Below are positions 43,684-54,320 of a stretch of DNA of 64,000 nt, piece after piece (positions within the stretch are counted from its first letter, which is position 1; every line of letters starts with the position of its first letter). Origin of the DNA: Sphingomonas sp. PAMC26645 (GTDB lineage Bacteria; Pseudomonadota; Alphaproteobacteria; Sphingomonadales; Sphingomonadaceae). The DNA lies in the NCBI RefSeq assembly GCF_004795835.1, contig NZ_CP039249.1:434001-498000 (forward strand), written 5' to 3'. Under the pieces are notes generated by a model that was given only the letters and a program-made list of their open reading frames with translations, did not search any database and had not been told where the DNA came from. The position numbers were made by a program, and so were the translations under genes.

Positions 43684-44241
43684 ATGTTCCATCGACCGCT
43701 CGCGCGTCATCGCCTGTTCTTCGCGCTTCGCCCGCCACTCCCGCTAGCGCGTCAGATCACCGCCGCAGCGTCGTGGTTCGAGGCCGACGGGGACAAGCTG
43801 CGCCCCGAGCATCTCCACGTCACAATCGACATCCTCGATGACCAAGACCGCGTATCGACCGCGCTGGAGCGGGACCTGAAGGCGATGGGCGATGCGGTCG
43901 AGGCAGCGCCGTTCGGGATCGAGTTCGATACCGTGATCGGCAGCGATCGATCCATTGCGATGCGTCCCCGCCGGAAGAACGCATCCTTCGCCGCATTGTA
44001 TCAGCGGATCGCCGTAGCGCGCGAGGCGGCAGGGCTACGCGCCCGCGCTGGATTTCGCTCGAGTGCTCACATGACGCTCGGCTACCGCGACGGCGCGCCG
44101 TTCACGCAAGACATCGCGCCGATCGGCTGGGACGTGGATGCGTTCGTACTGGTCCACAGCCATATAGGGCGAACGCGACACGATGTGCTCGGCCGCTGGC
44201 TGCTGAGCGGCGACGACGATCGGCAGTTGGCCCTGTTCTGA
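43684..44241 (+). CDS. 2H phosphoesterase, RNA 2',3'-cyclic phosphodiesterase-like
   Basis: A 185-residue protein from the ATG at 43684 (the frame is open upstream from a TTG at 43633). The two H-x-T motifs of the 2H superfamily are EHLHVTIDIL and SSAHMTLGYRDG. It starts HRLFFALRPPLPLARQI, the usual N-terminus of ThpR/LigT proteins, which open 2',3'-cyclic phosphates on RNA or tRNA. Confidence 0.85.
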   Translation: MFHRPLARHRLFFALRPPLPLARQITAAASWFEADGDKLRPEHLHVTIDILDDQDRVSTALERDLKAMGDAVEAAPFGIEFDTVIGSDRSIAMRPRRKNASFAALYQRIAVAREAAGLRARAGFRSSAHMTLGYRDGAPFTQDIAPIGWDVDAFVLVHSHIGRTRHDVLGRWLLSGDDDRQLALF

Positions 44242-44332
44242 GCCTTCGAATTTGCCGGACGCGCGCGATCCCGTAGGACCCCGGACGCGTTCGGTTGGTT
44301 CTTCCCTCGTGACCGCGCACCAAGGAGCAACA

Positions 44333-45337
44333 ATGCGGCTGTTCTTCGACGACGCCCAGCGAACCCATGCGCCCGCGCGCGAACTCCACAACGGTGCGTT
44401 CACCGCCTATGCCGAGACGCCCGCGCGGATCGACGCGATCCTCCGCGCGATCGGTCCGGTCGAGACGCCGGAGGATCGTGGTGAAGGACCGATCCTCGCG
44501 GTGCACTCGCCCAGCTATCTCACGTTCCTGAAAGACGCCGCGCGACTTTGGCGCGAGGCGGGGCGGGAAGGCGATGCGATCCCCTACACCTTCCCGATCC
44601 GCGGCCGCCGGCCGCTCGATCTCACCCGGATCGACGCGCTGATCGGCGCGCACAGCTTCGATGCGACCACGCCAATCACCCCCGAGACCTGGGCCGCCTC
44701 CTATGGCAGCGCGCAGTCCGCGCTCGCCGCGACCCACGTGGTCCTGGACGGTGACCGCGCGGCATTCGCGCTGTGCCGCCCGCCCGGCCACCACGCCGGC
44801 GCGGACTATTGCGGCGGATATTGCCACCTCAACACCGCCGCGATCGCCGCGCAGGCCGCGCGCGACGCCGGTGTCGCCCGCGTCGCGATCCTCGACATCG
44901 ACTATCACCACGGCAACGGCACGCAGGACATCTTCTACGCCCGCGGCGACGTGTTCTACGCCTCGGTCCACGCGGATCCGAAGACCGACTACCCGTTCTA
45001 CTGGGGTCATGCCGACGAGACCGGCGACGGCGAAGGACTCGGCACCACGCTAAACCTCCCGCTTCCCCACGGCACGCAGATCGCTGCCTTCCGCACCGCG
45101 CAGACCACCGCGCTCGACGCGATCGCCGCATTCAACCCCGGCCTGCTCGTCGTCAGCTTCGGCGCGGATACGTGGGAGGGAGATCCGATCTCGCATTTCG
45201 CGCTGACCACGCCCGACTATACGGTGCTGGCCAGAGATATCTCCGCACGGGGCTGGCCGACCGCGATCGTCATGGAAGGCGGCTACGCGGTCGACGCACT
45301 CGGCCACAATGTCGCGAGTTTTCTTGGTGGGTTCTGA
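44333..45337 (+). CDS. Histone deacetylase superfamily (acetylpolyamine amidohydrolase-like)
   Basis: A 334-residue zinc hydrolase from the ATG at 44333 with AAGGAG upstream. The active site is readable: ALCRPPGHHAGADYCGGYCH, then VAILDIDYHHGNGTQDIFYA (zinc ligands Asp and His) and LLVVSFGADTWEGDPI (third ligand). The N-terminal MRLFFDDAQRTHAPARELHN is typical of acetylpolyamine deacetylases. It overlaps the next gene by 29 nt. Confidence 0.9.
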   Translation: MRLFFDDAQRTHAPARELHNGAFTAYAETPARIDAILRAIGPVETPEDRGEGPILAVHSPSYLTFLKDAARLWREAGREGDAIPYTFPIRGRRPLDLTRIDALIGAHSFDATTPITPETWAASYGSAQSALAATHVVLDGDRAAFALCRPPGHHAGADYCGGYCHLNTAAIAAQAARDAGVARVAILDIDYHHGNGTQDIFYARGDVFYASVHADPKTDYPFYWGHADETGDGEGLGTTLNLPLPHGTQIAAFRTAQTTALDAIAAFNPGLLVVSFGADTWEGDPISHFALTTPDYTVLARDISARGWPTAIVMEGGYAVDALGHNVASFLGGF

Positions 45338-46559
45338 GGCGCCGATCGCGATCGGCACACCCGCCTACCGCCGGCTGACGCTGGCGATGTTGTTCGCGGG
45401 GTTCTCGACCTTCTCGTTGCTGTACTCAGTGCAGCCGTTGCTGCCGCTGTTCGCCGCGCAGTTTGGGTTGACCGCGGAGGGCGCATCGCTGGCGGTGTCG
45501 CTGGCGACGGGGCCACTCGCGATCGGGATCCTGTTCGCCGGGTTCGTCTCGGACCGCGTCGGCCGGCGTCCGCTGATGATCGCGGCGATGTTCGCGGCCG
45601 GCGCGCTGACGCTGGCGGCGGCCGTCGTGCCGGGGTGGAGTGGGTTGCTCGTGTTGCGCTTCCTGACCGGCGTCGCGCTCGCGGGCGTGCCGGCGGTGGC
45701 GATGGCCTATGTCGCGGAGGAGGTCGACGCCGGATCGGTCGGCGCGGCAATGGGACTGTATATCGCCGGCAGCGCACTCGGCGGGATGGCCGGGCGGCTG
45801 GTCGTGAGCGTCGTCGCCGATCTTGAAGGCTGGCGCTGGGCACTCGCCGCGGTCGGCGTCGCAGGCCTCGCGATGGCGGAGGCGTTCCGCCGGCTCGCGC
45901 CGCTCTCGCGCAATTTCACGCCGAGCGTCGGACGGCCGGGCGCGCTGCTGCGGAGTGCCGGAGCGCTGTTCACCGATCGCGCGATGCCGCTGCTGTATCT
46001 CGAGGCGTTCCTGCTGATGGGCGTGTTCGTCACCATCTATAATTACGCTGGCTTCCGGTTGATGAGCCCACCTTACGGCCTCAGCCAGGCGGCAGTCGGC
46101 GGCGTGTTCCTGCTGTACGTGCTGGGGTCGGTGAGTTCGGCGAAGTTTGGCACGCTAGCGGGGCGGCTCGGGCGGCGGAAGGTCTTCTGGATCCCGGTCG
46201 TGCTGCTGATCGCCGGAGTCGCGCTGACCGCCATGACGCCGCTGGTGCTGGTGATCGCGGGGATCGCGGTGGTGACGATCGGCTTCTTCGGCGCCCATTC
46301 GATCGCGAGCGCGTGGGTCGGCAGGCGGGCACAGGGCTCGCGCGGACAGGCGGCGGCATTTTACCTGTTCTTCTATTACATGGGGTCGAGCGTGCTGGGG
46401 TCGGCAGGTGGATTCGCGTGGACGCATGCCGGGTGGCCGGGGGTAACGGCGTTCTGCCTATTGCTCGGCGTGGCCGCGCTGGTGATCGGGCTGGTGTTGC
46501 GCACGGTACCGCCACTGGTGGTCGAGCCGCGCGCGCCGCAGCGGATGCCGGATCCTTGA
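45309..46559 (+). CDS. MFS transporter (YnfM-like)
   Basis: A 416-residue inner-membrane transporter with 12 predicted helices. The signature loop is FVSDRVGRRPLMIAAM. The N-terminal AMLFAGFSTFSLLYSVQPLL and the conserved YLFFYYMGSSVLGSAGGFAW match the YnfM/CynX-like branch. Starts at 45309 (ATG) or 45327 (GTG) both lie inside the deacetylase gene; coupled expression suggests it moves a polyamine-like or related compound, which is speculation. Confidence 0.85.
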   Translation: MSRVFLVGSEAPIAIGTPAYRRLTLAMLFAGFSTFSLLYSVQPLLPLFAAQFGLTAEGASLAVSLATGPLAIGILFAGFVSDRVGRRPLMIAAMFAAGALTLAAAVVPGWSGLLVLRFLTGVALAGVPAVAMAYVAEEVDAGSVGAAMGLYIAGSALGGMAGRLVVSVVADLEGWRWALAAVGVAGLAMAEAFRRLAPLSRNFTPSVGRPGALLRSAGALFTDRAMPLLYLEAFLLMGVFVTIYNYAGFRLMSPPYGLSQAAVGGVFLLYVLGSVSSAKFGTLAGRLGRRKVFWIPVVLLIAGVALTAMTPLVLVIAGIAVVTIGFFGAHSIASAWVGRRAQGSRGQAAAFYLFFYYMGSSVLGSAGGFAWTHAGWPGVTAFCLLLGVAALVIGLVLRTVPPLVVEPRAPQRMPDP

Positions 46560-46570
46560 CGGCCTCGAAC

Positions 46571-46656
46571 CGTCGTCCCAGCGAAAGCTGGGATATCATC
46601 GTTTGGCCCACGTTATCTGATACGGAGGGATACCCCAGCTTTCGCTGGGGTGACGG
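46571..46656. repeat. Inverted repeat, family 6 (CCCAGCGAAAGCTGGG)
   Basis: GTCCCAGCGAAAGCTGGGAT and its inverse ACCCCAGCTTTCGCTGGGGT flank about 40 bp between convergent genes. Confidence 0.8.
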
Positions 46657-46701
46657 GATCTGGCGGGTTTGGTCGAACTCGAGCAACGTGCACTCGCCCC
46701 T

Positions 46702-47931
46702 CTACCGCGACCCCACGTCAATCGCGTCGACCGGCGGCATGCCCGCCATTCCCTTCGCGACCGCTTCGACCCGCTCCATGACGCGGAGGACGTTGCCGCC
46801 CGACAGCTTCGCCATGTCGCCATCGCTCCACCCGCGCCGCGCCAGTTCGGCGAACAGCAGCGGATAGCCATCGACGCCCTTCAGGCCGATCGGCCCGGTT
46901 CCCTGGATACCGTCGAAATCGCCGCCGATCCCGACATGATTGTGACCCGCGACCTTCGCGATATGCTCGACATGATCGGCGACCGTTGCAGCAGTGACCT
47001 GCGGCTCGGCGTGCGCGGCGTCCCACGCCACCAAAGGCGCGGGCGATTTCGCGCCGTACGCCCCTGCCGGCACGCCGACGCTCTTCGCATAGGCGGAGCG
47101 CGCCACGTCCCAGGCGCGCCATGCCCCAGACAAGAACGAGGGATAGAAGTTCACCATCACCACGCCGCCGTTCGCGCCGATCGCGCGGAGCAGGTCGTCG
47201 GGGATATTCCGCGGCGCGTCCGCGATCGCTCGCGCGCTGGAGTGCGATGCGATCACCGGCGCCTTGGTCGCCGCCAGCGCCGCTGCCATCGTCGCGTCTG
47301 ACACGTGCGACACGTCGACAATCATCCCGATCCGGTTCATCTCCGCGACCACCTGCCGCCCAAAGTCGCTCAGCCCGTTGGCGCGCGGAATGTCGGTCGA
47401 GCTGTCCGCCCAATTCAGGCTCTTGCCGTGCGTCAGCGTCATGTACGTCACACCGAGCGCGCGATATTGGCGCAGCACCGATAGCCGCCCGTCGATCTGA
47501 TGCCCGCCCTCGACGCCGATCAACGAGGCGATCCGTCCGGCCTTCTCGATCCGCCGGATGTCCGCGGCAGTGGTGGCGAGTTCGAATGCCGCCGGGTTGG
47601 CGGCGACTAAGCGCCGAACGATGTCGATCTCTTCCAGCGTCATCTCGACCGCGCGCGGCGCATCGGCGGGGATGTAGACCGACCAGAACTGGCCGCCGAC
47701 ATGACCCTTACGCAGCCGGGGGATGTCGGTCTGCAACGGGTTCGGCAGCCGCGCGGTGTCGACGGAAAGATCGACCGCCTCGACCTTCGCGTCGTGCAGT
47801 TCACGGATCTCCCAGGCGAGATCGTTATGCCCGTCGATCACCGGGCTGCGCTCCAGCACGCGTTCGACGCGTCGCGATAGGGCAGCGTCGGGGCTCGCCT
47901 GCGCGGCCAGCAGCAGGAATGCGGCGATCAT
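46702..47931 (-). CDS. Membrane/renal-type dipeptidase (M19)
   Basis: About 409 residues from the ATG at 47931, which has GGGGGA 7 bp upstream and begins an export signal (MIAAFLLLAAQA). The M19 zinc site is readable: VIDGHNDLAWEI, SLIGVEGGHQID, IVDVSHVSD and VIASHSSARA. It cleaves dipeptides in the periplasm. The frame runs open to 48114, but the first part has no family likeness. Confidence 0.92.
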   Translation of the reverse strand: MIAAFLLLAAQASPDAALSRRVERVLERSPVIDGHNDLAWEIRELHDAKVEAVDLSVDTARLPNPLQTDIPRLRKGHVGGQFWSVYIPADAPRAVEMTLEEIDIVRRLVAANPAAFELATTAADIRRIEKAGRIASLIGVEGGHQIDGRLSVLRQYRALGVTYMTLTHGKSLNWADSSTDIPRANGLSDFGRQVVAEMNRIGMIVDVSHVSDATMAAALAATKAPVIASHSSARAIADAPRNIPDDLLRAIGANGGVVMVNFYPSFLSGAWRAWDVARSAYAKSVGVPAGAYGAKSPAPLVAWDAAHAEPQVTAATVADHVEHIAKVAGHNHVGIGGDFDGIQGTGPIGLKGVDGYPLLFAELARRGWSDGDMAKLSGGNVLRVMERVEAVAKGMAGMPPVDAIDVGSR

Positions 47932-48040
47932 GTCTTGGTCCCCCATGGCGTCCACCCCACCCTGAAGGAGGTGTTCGCGCGCGACAAGCCGGGTAAGGCG
48001 CTCGCCGAACGTGAGAAGAGGGTCGGAATTGTACACGGGA

Positions 48041-49144
48041 ATGGCCGAACCGGCGCGCGAGGCGGATAGCCGGCTCTCCACCGCGATCGCGATCGCGCGG
48101 CTGATCGGGATCATGGGGATCGTCTACGTTCACGCCTGGACCGGGCGGACCGCGGAAGAACTGGCAGCGGTGGCGTTCAGTTGGCAGGCGGTGCTGCGAA
48201 CGGTGCTCGGCGAAGTGTTCGGACGTAGCGCTGTGCCGCTGCTAGGGATGATCTCCGGCTGGCTGGTCGTCTCGACCGCAACGAGCCAGGGCTACGCGGC
48301 GTTCGTGCTCGGCAAGGCGCGGACGATCCTGCTGCCGATGGTTCTGTGGAACGCGATCGCGATTGTGCTGGTGGGGGCGGCGGCGACGTTCGGCGACCTG
48401 AAAGCGCCGACGCCGACCAGCATCGGCTGGACACTCAACGAACTGGTGCCGCTCGTGCAGGCAAACGACGTCAACGTGCAGATGCCATTCCTGCGCGACC
48501 TGTTCGTCTGCATGGTCATCGCGCCCGGTCTGGTACGCGCGTCGAATGCCTGGCTGGCGCTGGTCGCATCGATAGTGGTCGTGTGGAGCGTGTCCGGAGT
48601 ACACGTTCCGCCATTGCTGCGACCGCAGATCCTGTTGTTCTTTACCGCGGGAGTCGCCGTGCGACGGTTTGGCCTGGTGGAGCGGGCGGCGGGTTGGCCC
48701 ATCGCCCTATGCGGGCTGCCATTCGTCGTCCTGATTGCGCCACGGCTGTGGACCGCGCTGCTGGGGAACGCGTTCTTCGACGCATATCCGCATCTGATGG
48801 CGGCATTCGATATCGTGTTTCGATTGGCCTCCGCGGTGCTGTTCTGGCGGCTCGCCTGGGGCTTGGCTGGGAGCAATGTTGCGGACCGATTGCGCGGGAT
48901 CGAGCGCTACGGGTTTCTCGCATTCTGCGATCATCTGGTGCTGCTGTGGCTGTTCGGGCCGGTGATCGGATTGGCGACCGGCGCGCTGGGGGCGGGGTTG
49001 TATCCGGTCTATCTGCTGGTCCAGCCGCCGCTGGTGCTCGGCGTCACGGTCGTGCTGGGGCGGGTGCTGATGGCGCTCTCGCCGTCAATCGCGCGGGTGC
49101 TCAGTGGCGGCCGGCTGGGGCGATCGGCTTTAGTCACCGCGTGA
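48041..49144 (+). CDS. Acyltransferase family 3 membrane protein
   Basis: About 367 residues with about ten hydrophobic helices and the family's N-terminal signature LIGIMGIVYVHAW (with a His in the first helix) followed by a loop and LLGMISGWLVV. Such integral membrane enzymes O-acylate surface glycans or modify membrane lipids. A GTG at 48011 is another possible start. It is divergent from the dipeptidase gene, and its 3' end overlaps the convergent tonB gene by 15 nt. Confidence 0.8.
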   Translation: MAEPAREADSRLSTAIAIARLIGIMGIVYVHAWTGRTAEELAAVAFSWQAVLRTVLGEVFGRSAVPLLGMISGWLVVSTATSQGYAAFVLGKARTILLPMVLWNAIAIVLVGAAATFGDLKAPTPTSIGWTLNELVPLVQANDVNVQMPFLRDLFVCMVIAPGLVRASNAWLALVASIVVVWSVSGVHVPPLLRPQILLFFTAGVAVRRFGLVERAAGWPIALCGLPFVVLIAPRLWTALLGNAFFDAYPHLMAAFDIVFRLASAVLFWRLAWGLAGSNVADRLRGIERYGFLAFCDHLVLLWLFGPVIGLATGALGAGLYPVYLLVQPPLVLGVTVVLGRVLMALSPSIARVLSGGRLGRSALVTA

Positions 49145-49885
49145 CGGCGGATCGAGCTGGTTCACCCATTCCTGGTTATGGACCACGGTAGAACGGACTG
49201 GCCGACCGGTGGTGTCGAGCCAGGGGCGATAGCGGAAGCGCAGTTCGATCAGGCGGCAGGTGGTCGCATCGAGCACGCCGTTTCCGCTGGAGCGCGTGAC
49301 CCTGCAGTGCGTGACGCTGCCGTCGGTCTCGACGGTGTAGCGAACGCCGACGATCCCGCCCGCGCCGATTACCGCCTCGGCATTGGGGAAATCCTTGTTC
49401 TTGAAGCGGCCCTTGATGAGGCGGGGCGGGGTCTCCTGACCACCGTCGCCATTGCCGGAACGCCCGCTACCGGTGCCGTTCCCTCCGCCGCCTGCGCCGG
49501 TCCCTGGTCCAGGAACGGGCGCCGCGCCGCTAGTGGCGTCGCTACCGGGGCCTGGTTTCAGTGTGGCGATGACCGGGGGCGGTGGAACGATCGGGGGTAC
49601 GATCGGCTTCGGGACGACGAGTTCGGTCGCCTTCGAGCGGAGGTTGGCGGGGGACGCGGCGCCTTCGGGGCGGTGGCTTTTCACGAGGCGGGGGATGATC
49701 TGGTCAGGCGACGGTGGTGGAGGGGGTTTCGGGCGGACTGCGAACGTCTTCAGCGCGTCGGGGATGGCGCTGGGAATGCTGACGCCGAGCCCGAGGATTA
49801 GCGTGTAGCCGATGACGGCGCAGAGTATCGCCGCGCTGGCCGCGGATATCAGGCGGTCGCGCGGGTTCGGGTGGACGCCGTACAT
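49130..49885 (-). CDS. Energy transducer TonB
   Basis: A 251-residue TonB-type protein from the ATG at 49885. The N-terminal membrane helix is ISAASAAILCAVIGYTLILG. A Pro-rich spacer (about 50-140) precedes a Gly-rich linker. The C-terminal TonB domain has VGVRYTVETDGSVTHCRVTR and SSGNGVLDATTCRLIELRFR, ending in a YRPW segment. TonB passes proton-motive energy to outer-membrane receptors. A second TonB is encoded at 57215; no receptor or ExbBD genes lie beside either. Confidence 0.9.
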   Translation of the reverse strand: MYGVHPNPRDRLISAASAAILCAVIGYTLILGLGVSIPSAIPDALKTFAVRPKPPPPPSPDQIIPRLVKSHRPEGAASPANLRSKATELVVPKPIVPPIVPPPPVIATLKPGPGSDATSGAAPVPGPGTGAGGGGNGTGSGRSGNGDGGQETPPRLIKGRFKNKDFPNAEAVIGAGGIVGVRYTVETDGSVTHCRVTRSSGNGVLDATTCRLIELRFRYRPWLDTTGRPVRSTVVHNQEWVNQLDPPSRGD

Positions 49886-50027
49886 GCAGGGTAATTGGGG
49901 AGGAGCGAGGTGGGCGGCAACGGGATGGGTGGCTGTGAGGGAAGGTCCGAGTTTCCAAGGTTTGCCAGCAGCAACTCGATCGGGCTTACACGACATACCG
50001 CCAGAGGCGCCGCCTGCCAAACTCAAG

Positions 50028-50135
50028 CACCACCCCGGCGAAGGCCGGGGCCCAGTTGGAAAGGTCGCAGTAACGAAGCGCTACGCTCAATTAACGACGT
50101 CACCCAACTGGCCCCCGGCCTTCGCCGGGGTGGTA
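50028..50135. repeat. Paired palindromic repeat, family 1
   Basis: Fourth copy. The centre (GGAAAGGTCGCAGTAACG...TTAACGACGTCACCCAAC) is close to that of the copy at 56875, showing that the whole unit, not just the palindrome, is repeated. Confidence 0.9.
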
Positions 50136-50215
50136 CTCGCTTGGGTGCGATAGACCTCAGTTTGTCGGCGTATCGGTTCGGCGTCGGCAGACCTGCACGT
50201 TCGGCAGACACAAGA

Positions 50216-50247
50216 ACGGGCGGTGCGACCCAAGCCACACCGCCCGT
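50216..50247 (-). terminator. Probable etfA terminator
   Basis: A perfect 10-bp stem ACGGGCGGTG/CACCGCCCGT with a 12-nt loop, followed on the minus strand by TTCTTGTG. It lies about 110 bp beyond the etfA stop. Confidence 0.6.
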
Positions 50248-50354
50248 TCGTGGCACGCGACGCGGGAGTAAATCCCGCGTCGTCGGTCGGCGCTGGAGCG
50301 CCGCCGGCCGGGCTTGCTGTTGCGCTTGGCTTCGCCGTGCGCAGCGGCATTCGC

Positions 50355-51284
50355 CTACAGCTTCGCCGTCAACTCCGGCACGATCTTGAACAGGTCGCCG
50401 ACCAGACCGATGTCCGCAACCTGGAAGATCGGTGCATCCTCGTCCTTGTTAATCGCGATGATGACCTTCGAGTCCTTCATCCCCGCGAGATGCTGGATCG
50501 CGCCCGAGATGCCGACCGCGACATACACTTCCGGGGCGACGATCTTGCCGGTCTGGCCGACCTGATAGTCGTTCGGCGCATAGCCCGCGTCGACCGCCGC
50601 GCGCGAGGCGCCGACGCCGGCGCCGAGCTTGTCCGCCAGCGGATCGATCATCGCGTGGAACTGGTCGCTCGAGGCAAGCGCGCGGCCGCCCGAGACGATG
50701 ATCTTCGCGCTGGTCAGCTCGGGACGCTCGTTCTTGGCGATCTCCGAGCCGGCGAAGGTCGACAGACCCTTGTCGCCGGTCGATGCGACCGCCTCGATCT
50801 CGCCCGAACCACCCTCGGTCGCAGCCTTGGCGAACGCCGTACCGCGCACCGTGATGACCTTCTTCGCGTCGGTCGACTGGACGGTTGCAATGGCGTTGCC
50901 CGCATAGATCGGCCGCGTGAACGTGTCTTCGCTCTCGACCGACAGGATGTCGCTGATCTGCATGACGTCGAGCAACGCGGCGACGCGCGGCGCGATGTTC
51001 TTGCCGTGCGTGGTCGACGGTGCGACGAACGCGTCGTGGCTGGCCATCAGCTCGACGATCAGCGGCGCGACGTTCTCGGCAAGTGCATGCGCGAACGCAG
51101 CGTCGTCCGCGACATGCACCTTGCCGACGCCAGCGATCTTGGCGGCTTCGGCCGCGACGCCGTCGATGCCCTGGCCGACGACCAGCAGATGGACTTCACC
51201 AAGCTGCGAGGCGGCAGTCACCGCCGACAGCGTGGCATCCTTGACGGCCTGACCGTCATGTTCGACCCAGACGAGCGTCTTCAC
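50355..51284 (-). CDS. etfA: Electron transfer flavoprotein alpha subunit
   Basis: A 309-residue ETF alpha subunit. The start [20 protein letters not shown] is standard. The C-terminal FAD-binding half shows [55 protein letters not shown] and [19 protein letters not shown]. With the beta subunit it carries electrons from acyl-CoA and other dehydrogenases to ETF:ubiquinone oxidoreductase. It overlaps etfB by 4 nt. Confidence 0.96.
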   Translation of the reverse strand: MKTLVWVEHDGQAVKDATLSAVTAASQLGEVHLLVVGQGIDGVAAEAAKIAGVGKVHVADDAAFAHALAENVAPLIVELMASHDAFVAPSTTHGKNIAPRVAALLDVMQISDILSVESEDTFTRPIYAGNAIATVQSTDAKKVITVRGTAFAKAATEGGSGEIEAVASTGDKGLSTFAGSEIAKNERPELTSAKIIVSGGRALASSDQFHAMIDPLADKLGAGVGASRAAVDAGYAPNDYQVGQTGKIVAPEVYVAVGISGAIQHLAGMKDSKVIIAINKDEDAPIFQVADIGLVGDLFKIVPELTAKL

Positions 51285-52027
51285 TTGGCGACTCCCATTT
51301 CCTTGAGCTTGCCGACCAGCGCGTCGACATCGGCGACCTTGATCCCGGCCGAGCGCTTGGCGGGCTCGACCACCTTCAGCGTGGTCAGGCGCGGCGTCAC
51401 GTCGACGCCGAAATCGGCCGGCGTCTTCTGCGTCATCGGCTTCGACTTCGCCTTCATGATGTTCGGTAGCGAGGCGTAACGCGGCTCGTTGAGGCGAAGA
51501 TCGGTGGTGATGATCGCGGGCAGCTTCAGCGTATCGGTCTCCGCGCCGCCATCGACTTCACGCGTCACGTTGACCGAACCGTCGGCGATCTCGACCTTCG
51601 ACGCGAACGTGCCCTGGCCCCAGTTCAGGAGGCCGGCGAGCATCTGGCCGGTCTGGTTGTTGTCGTCGTCGATCGCCTGCTTGCCGAGGATCACGAGGTC
51701 GGGCTTTTCCTCCTCGACGATCTTGGCGAGAATCTTGGCCACGCCCAGCGGCTCGACCTTGGTCTCGCTGACGACGAGGATCGCACGGTCGGCACCCATC
51801 GCGAGCGCGGTGCGCAGCGTTTCCTGCGACTTCTGCTCGCCGATCGAGACGACGACGATCTCCGTTACGCCCTTGTCCTTGAGGCGGATGGCTTCTTCGA
51901 CCGCGATCTCGTCGAACGGGTTCATGCTCATCTTGACGTTCGCCAGATCGACGCCCGTTCCGTCCGCCTTCACACGGGGCTTCACGTTGTAGTCAAGCAC
52001 GCGCTTGACCGGCACCAGCACCTTCAT
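51281..52027 (-). CDS. etfB: Electron transfer flavoprotein beta subunit
   Basis: A 248-residue ETF beta subunit from the ATG at 52027 (site GGAAGG). Typical parts are [60 protein letters not shown] and the C-terminal anchor [18 protein letters not shown]. It binds AMP and recognises partner dehydrogenases. First gene of the etfBA operon. Confidence 0.96.
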   Translation of the reverse strand: MKVLVPVKRVLDYNVKPRVKADGTGVDLANVKMSMNPFDEIAVEEAIRLKDKGVTEIVVVSIGEQKSQETLRTALAMGADRAILVVSETKVEPLGVAKILAKIVEEEKPDLVILGKQAIDDDNNQTGQMLAGLLNWGQGTFASKVEIADGSVNVTREVDGGAETDTLKLPAIITTDLRLNEPRYASLPNIMKAKSKPMTQKTPADFGVDVTPRLTTLKVVEPAKRSAGIKVADVDALVGKLKEMGVAK

Positions 52028-52193
52028 CGGGGTTCCTTCCAAGGTGAAATCATTCGTTTCGCCAACTGGCGTTGGCGCGACAGATGGCCGTTTCGAGCCG
52101 TTTTCGCAAGTCCGGTATGGAAACATCGCTATGCCGTAGCGTCACGGCGAGATGCCGATCGGACCACCTGCCGGATAGTGTACGACATCAACG

Positions 52194-52232
52194 AAAAAGG
52201 GCCCGGACGTTTCCGCCCGAGCCCTGTTTTTC
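52194..52232 (-). terminator. Terminator of sucC, possibly bidirectional
   Basis: An imperfect GGGCCCGGACG/CGCCCGAGCCC stem with A5 on the left and T5 on the right. Both strands therefore read stem plus T run; on the minus strand it ends the sucC transcript. Confidence 0.8.
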
Positions 52233-52261
52233 GCAGAATCAGTATGCGCGGTCAGTCGCGA

Positions 52262-53464
<1,203 letters not shown>

Positions 53465-53804
53465 CGGGAAGGCTCCACGCAATTTTTAGGAAACTCGGGA
53501 ATTGGTTGGGCGTAAAGCACAGGGCGCGCGGCAAATCCACCCTTAAGGCATTTGCAGTTGCGTGTCGTTATCAATAGATCGATTTAATGGCTGCGGGCCT
53601 CCTGATCCAAGGCAATTCCTTTTGCGCCGCGCTCCGCCGCCTCTACAGCAGGACCATGGCGATCCGACTCCGCATCATTGCGTTCCGAACCCACTTTGCC
53701 GGTGCCAATGGTGCATCCGCTCAGCCACGCGCGGCCAAACCTCAAGCGGCCGAATCGTAAGGCGTTTGGAGATTAGTAACCACTTGGGGAGCAGTGTTCC
53801 GGAC
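53465..53804. other. Intergenic region between divergent sucC and PilZ genes
   Basis: Promoter space for both genes. No further gene, RNA or repeat was recognised. Confidence 0.5.
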
Positions 53805-54134
53805 ATGACACAGCCCGTCCCCATCCCCCCCGCCGAACCGAAAGGCGAGGAGCTCCGTCAGGCGCTACGCAAGGCCGTCAAGATGCGCGCGCATTTGCGC
53901 GATCGGGGCCAGACGCGATTCGAGATCGAGGTGACGGATTTGTCGCTCTCGGGATTTCGTGCGGAGACGAGCTTTACGTTGTGGCCGGGAACTGTGGTGT
54001 GGCTGACTCTGCCTGGGTTGGCGGCGCTCGAGGCGGTGGTCGCGTGGCGCGACAAGTTCAAATATGGCTGCGCGTTCGCCAAGCCGCTGCATCCGGCGGT
54101 GTTCGAGCATATTGTGGCACTGAGCCAGCGATAG
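53805..54134 (+). CDS. PilZ domain protein
   Basis: A 109-residue single PilZ domain. The conserved second motif is clear in FEIEVTDLSLSGFRAET (D/N-x-S-x-x-G). An Arg-rich first part, ALRKAVKMRAHLRDRGQTRF, could supply the c-di-GMP-binding RxxxR. Probably a small c-di-GMP effector. The ATG at 53805 is the best start; the frame is open far upstream without homology. Confidence 0.85.
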   Translation: MTQPVPIPPAEPKGEELRQALRKAVKMRAHLRDRGQTRFEIEVTDLSLSGFRAETSFTLWPGTVVWLTLPGLAALEAVVAWRDKFKYGCAFAKPLHPAVFEHIVALSQR

Positions 54135-54256
54135 GCGCGGCTATACGCCCGCGCCGATGCGCGAGCGTAGCGATGCGCAATCGCAGGCTCGGCCGGTGGG
54201 TCGCCCAAGCGAACCCATCCGACGGCGGCTTTGCCGACGGTAACTTGCCTTAATGT

Positions 54257-54310
54257 GTTCTCCCGCGAAGGCGGGAGCGCAGCCTGGATCCCCGCCTTCG
54301 CGGGGAAACA
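54257..54310. repeat. Palindromic repeat, family 2
   Basis: TTCTCCCGCGAAGGCGGGAG and CCCCGCCTTCGCGGGGAAAC around GCGCAGCCTGGAT, between the convergent PilZ and prs genes. Confidence 0.85.
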
Positions 54311-54320
54311 AACTATCTTC

